A DNA stretch of 10,003 nucleotides from DASUGM01 sp036274055 (GTDB lineage Bacteria > Acidobacteriota > Vicinamibacteria > Vicinamibacterales > SCN-69-37): positions 1 through 10,003 of the forward strand of contig DASUGM010000243.1 of the NCBI GenBank assembly GCA_036274055.1, written 5' to 3'. Shown here in pieces: positions 7,133-10,003 of the stretch. The notes beneath the pieces were generated by a model. The model searched no databases and was not told the DNA's origin. It was given only the letters and a program-made list of their open reading frames with translations. A program made the translations under genes and the position numbers. Positions within the stretch are counted from its first letter, which is position 1. Each line of letters begins with the position of its first letter.

Positions 7133-7767
7133 TGGCGTGGCATCCGTTCCGCAACCTCGGACTCAAGGCCGCGGCGCTCGCGCTCGGCACCGCGCTGTGG
7201 TTCACCGTCAGCGGCCACCAGGTCGAGCGGCGGTTTCCAGTGCCGGTGTTCTACCGCAACGTGCCGCAGGGCCTCGAGCTGACCGGCGAGCAGGCCGATC
7301 AGGTCAACGTCCACGTTCGCGGCGGCGACACGATCATCGCCGGCCTCGGTCAGAACCAGATTTTCATCATCGTCGATCTCGGCAATGGCCGCGAAGGCGT
7401 CAACGTGATCTCGTTGCGCACCGAGCAGGTCGCCGCGCCGATGGGATTGTCCGTGCTCCAGGTCGATCCCAACTCGGTGACGGTGACACTGGAGCCGTCC
7501 GACAACAAGCGCACTTACGTCGATCGGGTCGTCGAGTTCCGCAATGCGGGCAAGATCGAGCACGTCGACGCCGATCCGTCGACGGTGGCGATCACGGTTC
7601 GCGGGCCGGCGGCGTCGCTGCGCGCGTTGTCGCCGCTGTCAGTCGTGCCCTACGTCGATCTCGCCGGCCGGACGCCAGGCCAGTACAATCTTCCGGTTCG
7701 CATCGACCTGCCGGGCTTGACGATCGCGGAGATCAAGCCTGCCACCGTGTCCGTGCGCATCCGCTGA
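7132..7767 (+). CDS. cdaR: YbbR-domain CdaA regulator CdaR, 211 aa
   Basis: This is a membrane-anchored extracytoplasmic protein that in Gram-positive bacteria binds and regulates CdaA. The N-terminus has the characteristic short cytoplasmic part and one helix (NLGLKAAALALGTALWFTVSG, about residues 8-27). It is followed by one clear YbbR domain (about 33-117) and a second, more compact one (about 120-211, with GPAASL and GQYNLPVRIDLPG). Only two repeats are seen, against four in the roughly 480-residue Bacillus subtilis protein. The ATG overlaps the cdaA stop by one base, and GAGGGAG at 7114-7120 is a ribosome site 11 nt upstream. Position directly after cdaA makes the assignment firm; whether it activates or inhibits CdaA here cannot be read from sequence. 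Confidence 0.9.
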   Translation: MAWHPFRNLGLKAAALALGTALWFTVSGHQVERRFPVPVFYRNVPQGLELTGEQADQVNVHVRGGDTIIAGLGQNQIFIIVDLGNGREGVNVISLRTEQVAAPMGLSVLQVDPNSVTVTLEPSDNKRTYVDRVVEFRNAGKIEHVDADPSTVAITVRGPAASLRALSPLSVVPYVDLAGRTPGQYNLPVRIDLPGLTIAEIKPATVSVRIR

Positions 7768-7772
7768 CCAAC

Positions 7773-9140
7773 GTGACGCAACGACTCTTTGGCACTGATG
7801 GTGTTCGTGGTGTGGCCGGCGTCTGGCCGCTGGATCCGCCGACGGTGGCGCGGCTCGGCGCCGCAATTGTTCTTGAACGACGGTCGGCTGCGCCGTCCTC
7901 GCATGAACGACGGTCGGCGCACCCGCTCTCAATCGTCGTCGGGCGCGACACGCGCGAGTCCGGCGAGTGGATCGAGCGCGAGTTGGCCCGCGGCGCCGCG
8001 TCAGCGGGTGCGACGGTCACGTCGATTGGCGTCGCGCCGACGCCGGCGGTCGCGTATCTGGCCGGGGCGCGCGACTTCGACCTCGGCGTCGTGCTGTCAG
8101 CGTCGCACAACCCGTTCGGCGACAACGGCATCAAGGTCTTTTCCGGCCATGGCGAGAAATTCGGCGAGGCGGACGAGCGCGCCGTCGAGCAGATGATGGC
8201 CGACAGCAGCTGGGCGGTGACGACTCGCGCCGGCGTGCCGATCGACGCGCCGGAGCTGCTCGACGAATACATCGACCACGTCCAGCGGCTGCTGCCGCGT
8301 ACGAAGGCGCTCTCCGGCGGCCGGATCGCGGTCGATCTCGCCAACGGCGCGACGACCACCACGGCGGTGCGGGTGCTGACAGCGGCCGGCTTCGAGGTCC
8401 TGCCGATCGGACACGAGCCCGACGGCCGCAACATCAATCTCGGCTGCGGCTCGACGCATCCGGCGCGTCTGGCCGGCGTCGTCGTCGAGCACAAGTGCCG
8501 GCTGGGCGTCGCCTTCGATGGCGACGGCGACCGCGCGATCTTCGTCGATGCGCGCGGCCACGTTGTCGACGGCGATGCGGTGCTGCTGATGCTGGCGATT
8601 TGGTATCAGCAACAGCAACGGCTGACCGGCAACACCGTCGTGGCGACGGTGATGAGCAACATCGGCCTGGAGATCGCGCTGCGCGAACGCGGCATCGCGA
8701 TGATCCGCACGCCGGTCGGCGACAAGTACGTGATGGAGGAGATGCGCCGCAACGGCTTCGTGCTCGGCGGCGAGCAGTCGGGGCACGTGATTCTCACTGA
8801 GCACCTGCCGACCGGCGACGGCCTGGCGACGGCGCTGGCCGTGTTGCGCACGATGGAGACGAGCGGAAGCGAGCTGGCTGATCTGGCGTCGGCGCTGACG
8901 ACTTTCCCGCAGACGCTGGTCAACGTCCGGGTCAAGACGAAGACGCCGATCGACGAAGTGCCGGAGATTCAAGCGGCAGTCGCGCGCGTTGAAGCCGCGC
9001 TCGACGGCCGGGGTCGCGTGCTGGTCCGCTACTCGGGCACCGAGCCCCTGCTGCGGGTCATGATCGAGGGCGAAGATCAAGCGACCGTGCAGGCGTGGGC
9101 GGAGGAGATCGCCGACGCGGTGCGGACGACACTCGGGTAA
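7773..9140 (+). CDS. glmM: Phosphoglucosamine mutase GlmM, 455 aa
   Basis: GlmM converts glucosamine-6-phosphate to glucosamine-1-phosphate in the cytoplasm, feeding UDP-GlcNAc for peptidoglycan and outer-envelope sugars. All family motifs are present: FGTDGVRG (6-13), the phosphoserine loop SASHNP with catalytic Ser111, the Mg2+ loop FDGDGDR (Asp249, 251, 253), the sugar-binding GGEQSGH (332-338) and the phosphate-binding RYSGTEP (419-425). The frame is open back to 7137, but that stretch overlaps cdaR out of frame. The GTG at 7773, giving VTQRLFGTDG, is the natural start and lies 5 nt after the cdaR stop. Length is close to the usual 445-450. Residues 35-50 contain a duplicated ERRSA motif (ERRSAAPSSHERRSA) that adds about ten residues relative to E. 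coli GlmM. In Firmicutes GlmM binds and restrains CdaA, which fits the operon. Confidence 0.96.
   Translation: MTQRLFGTDGVRGVAGVWPLDPPTVARLGAAIVLERRSAAPSSHERRSAHPLSIVVGRDTRESGEWIERELARGAASAGATVTSIGVAPTPAVAYLAGARDFDLGVVLSASHNPFGDNGIKVFSGHGEKFGEADERAVEQMMADSSWAVTTRAGVPIDAPELLDEYIDHVQRLLPRTKALSGGRIAVDLANGATTTTAVRVLTAAGFEVLPIGHEPDGRNINLGCGSTHPARLAGVVVEHKCRLGVAFDGDGDRAIFVDARGHVVDGDAVLLMLAIWYQQQQRLTGNTVVATVMSNIGLEIALRERGIAMIRTPVGDKYVMEEMRRNGFVLGGEQSGHVILTEHLPTGDGLATALAVLRTMETSGSELADLASALTTFPQTLVNVRVKTKTPIDEVPEIQAAVARVEAALDGRGRVLVRYSGTEPLLRVMIEGEDQATVQAWAEEIADAVRTTLG
7874..7918 (+). repeat. 15-bp direct repeat, 30-bp period, inside glmM
   Basis: TGAACGACGGTCGGC occurs at 7874-7888 and again, perfectly, at 7904-7918. 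The period of 30 bp equals ten codons, so the frame is kept. It lies in the linker between the first helix and the first beta-strand of domain I. The spacer 7889-7903 and the sequence after copy two are only loosely similar. It is consistent with a decayed 30-bp duplication or an inserted repeat element. Confidence 0.8.
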
Positions 9141-9142
9141 CG

Positions 9143-9883
9143 ATGGCCGCCAGGCTCTCGGTCAACGTCAACAAGGTCGCGACGCTGCGTAACTCGCGCG
9201 GCGGCGCGGTGCCGAGCGTCATCGCCGCGGTCGAAACGTGCGTTGCCGCCGGGGCGCCAGGCATCACGGTGCATCCGCGTGCCGACGAGCGGCACATCCG
9301 CCGCGCCGACGTTACCGAGATCTCGGGGTGGCTGCGCGCGCACGCGCCGGGAGTCGAGTTCAACATCGAGGGCGATCCGCGTCCCGATTTGATCGAACTC
9401 GTAGACGTGGTGCGTCCCGATCAATGCACGCTGGTCCCGGTGACACCCGGCGAGATCACCAGCCACGCCGGCTGGTCGCCGGACCTGTCGCCGGAGGTGC
9501 TGCGTCCAGTGGTCAAGCGGATGCGCGATGCCGGCATTCGCGTCAGTGTCTTCGTCGATCCGGACGAGGCCGCGGTCCGCTGGGCGGCGGCCACCGGTGC
9601 GGATCGCGTCGAGCTCTACACCGAGCCGTACGCGCGCGCGTTCGCGCGCGGCGCCGCCGAGGGCCGCGCCAGTTACGCGACCTATGTCCGCGTCGCCGAA
9701 GCGGCGCACGCGCTCGGGCTCGGCATCAACGCTGGACACGACCTCGACCTCGACAACCTGACGCTGTTCCGCGCGCTGCCGTACCTGGACGAAGTTTCGA
9801 TAGGACATGCGCTCATCGCGCGCGCGCTCTGGACCGGTTTGCAACGCGTCGTCGAGGAATACCTCGACGCGTTGCAAACATAG
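9143..9883 (+). CDS. pdxJ: Pyridoxine 5'-phosphate synthase PdxJ, 246 aa
   Basis: PdxJ condenses 3-amino-1-hydroxyacetone 1-phosphate with 1-deoxyxylulose 5-phosphate to pyridoxine 5'-phosphate, the ring-closing step of the DXP-dependent vitamin B6 pathway. It is a cytoplasmic TIM barrel. Visible motifs are SVNVNKVATLRNSRGG (6-21), ITVHPRADERHI (41-52) with His44, FNIEG (73-77) with Glu76, and INAGHDLDLDNL (195-206) with His199. These are the counterparts of E. coli His45, Glu72 and His193 as I recall them. The EFNIEG and TLVP...SHAGW pattern is of the Bacteroidetes/Acidobacteria kind rather than the enterobacterial NLEMA/LVPE kind. Length is standard. The ATG lies 2 nt after the glmM stop without a strong ribosome site, suggesting translational coupling. 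The last 15 codons lie within a long inverted repeat. Confidence 0.96.
   Translation: MAARLSVNVNKVATLRNSRGGAVPSVIAAVETCVAAGAPGITVHPRADERHIRRADVTEISGWLRAHAPGVEFNIEGDPRPDLIELVDVVRPDQCTLVPVTPGEITSHAGWSPDLSPEVLRPVVKRMRDAGIRVSVFVDPDEAAVRWAAATGADRVELYTEPYARAFARGAAEGRASYATYVRVAEAAHALGLGINAGHDLDLDNLTLFRALPYLDEVSIGHALIARALWTGLQRVVEEYLDALQT
9837..9879. repeat. 15-bp perfect inverted repeat at the 3' end of pdxJ
   Basis: The left arm GTTTGCAACGCGTCG (9837-9851) is perfectly complementary to the right arm CGACGCGTTGCAAAC (9865-9879). Inside, AGG (9855-9857) can pair with CCT (9862-9864) around an AATA loop after a 3-nt bulge. The structure covers codons for the last residues of PdxJ and ends 1 nt before the stop codon. 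There is no T-tract after it, so it is not a textbook intrinsic terminator. It could still protect or end the operon transcript. Confidence 0.75.
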
Positions 9884-10003
9884 GCGATCGCCGATCGGGT
9901 GATCGGGCGATGGCAGAGCATCGGGCGATCGCGCGATCGGGCAAAGGCTCCCTGAGATTCGAGCGTTGCGGACGGCGTGCTCAGCTCACCCTTCGCCCGA
10001 TCG
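9883..10003. repeat. Gene-free tail of GATCGGG repeats and palindromes
   Basis: After the pdxJ stop no gene is visible to the window edge. The stretch holds a 10-bp palindrome GGCGATCGCC (9883-9892), which uses the last base of the stop codon. Tandem GATCGGGT/GATCGGGC (9893-9908), ATCGGGC (9920-9926) and GATCGGGC (9935-9942) follow. A 14-bp palindrome CGATCGCGCGATCG lies at 9926-9939. The reverse-oriented copy TCGCCCGATC (9993-10002) matches GATCGGGCGA (9901-9910), so the ends could fold together. I see no promoter or ribosome site I would defend. Confidence 0.65.

Larger units (their letters stand above)
6314..9883 (+). other. cdaA-cdaR-glmM-pdxJ operon
   Basis: Four genes are packed with a 1-nt stop/start overlap (TGATG at 7130-7134), a 5-nt gap before glmM and a 2-nt gap before pdxJ. 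Translational coupling of one message is therefore likely. cdaA-cdaR-glmM is a classic gene set in Gram-positive bacteria; the pdxJ addition is the local feature. The only promoter-like box seen is the TACAAT at 6300. An inverted repeat over the end of pdxJ could mark the operon's 3' boundary. Confidence 0.8.

Noticed and set aside
7684..7689. A TACAAT inside cdaR as an internal promoter for glmM.
   Set aside because: It encodes part of the conserved YbbR segment GQYNLPV and lies 83 nt before the glmM start, unlike the 8-nt spacing of the two intergenic boxes.
7137..7772. An open frame running from 7137 into glmM, as if GlmM had a 212-residue N-terminal extension.
   Set aside because: It overlaps cdaR in another frame and reads as Arg/Gly-rich low-complexity sequence. 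cdaR is well supported by YbbR features, and GlmM begins naturally at the GTG at 7773.
9629..9654. Alternating CG runs in pdxJ (and at about 9817-9827) as Z-DNA or regulatory elements.
   Set aside because: They fall in Arg/Ala codons of a high-GC gene, where such runs are expected; nothing else supports a role.

Overview
The window is GC-rich, single-strand-coding bacterial chromosome. All seven genes read left to right and gaps are short. Two neighbouring permeases have the duplicated-orphan-permease (ADOP) architecture, and the conserved genes resemble Acidobacteria-type versions. I therefore infer an acidobacterium, probably of the Vicinamibacteria type. No rRNA or other taxonomic marker is present to prove it.

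Layout. Positions 1-3247 hold two tandem MacB/FtsX-type orphan permeases; the first is cut by the left edge, the second is complete. Positions 3248-3306 are a short gap with 7-bp direct repeats, a GC-rich palindrome and a TACAAT box. Positions 3307-5814 encode an 835-residue polytopic membrane protein with a GT-C glycosyltransferase-like GDEPKY motif and a C-terminal PKD-like domain. Positions 5857-6291 encode a small single-span membrane protein of unknown function. Positions 6314-9883 form a tight operon: cdaA (c-di-AMP synthase), cdaR (YbbR-domain regulator), glmM (phosphoglucosamine mutase) and pdxJ (pyridoxine 5'-phosphate synthase). Positions 9884-10003 carry no visible gene but are packed with GATCGGG-type short repeats and palindromes.

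How it works together. CdaA makes c-di-AMP at the membrane, CdaR is its membrane-anchored partner, and GlmM makes the cell-wall precursor glucosamine-1-phosphate. The core cdaA-cdaR-glmM linkage of c-di-AMP and peptidoglycan supply is well known from Firmicutes. Here pdxJ is added with only 2 nt of spacing. The upstream permeases and the GT-C-like protein are not obviously in the same pathway.

I found no CRISPR, phage, toxin-antitoxin or defence system. The more unusual signals are small-scale. Two start codons lie exactly 8 nt after a TACAAT box, which suggests leaderless transcripts. Short repeats have entered coding sequence in frame: a 9-bp minisatellite in the membrane protein and a 30-bp-spaced repeat in glmM. 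A perfect 15-bp inverted repeat overlaps the end of pdxJ.
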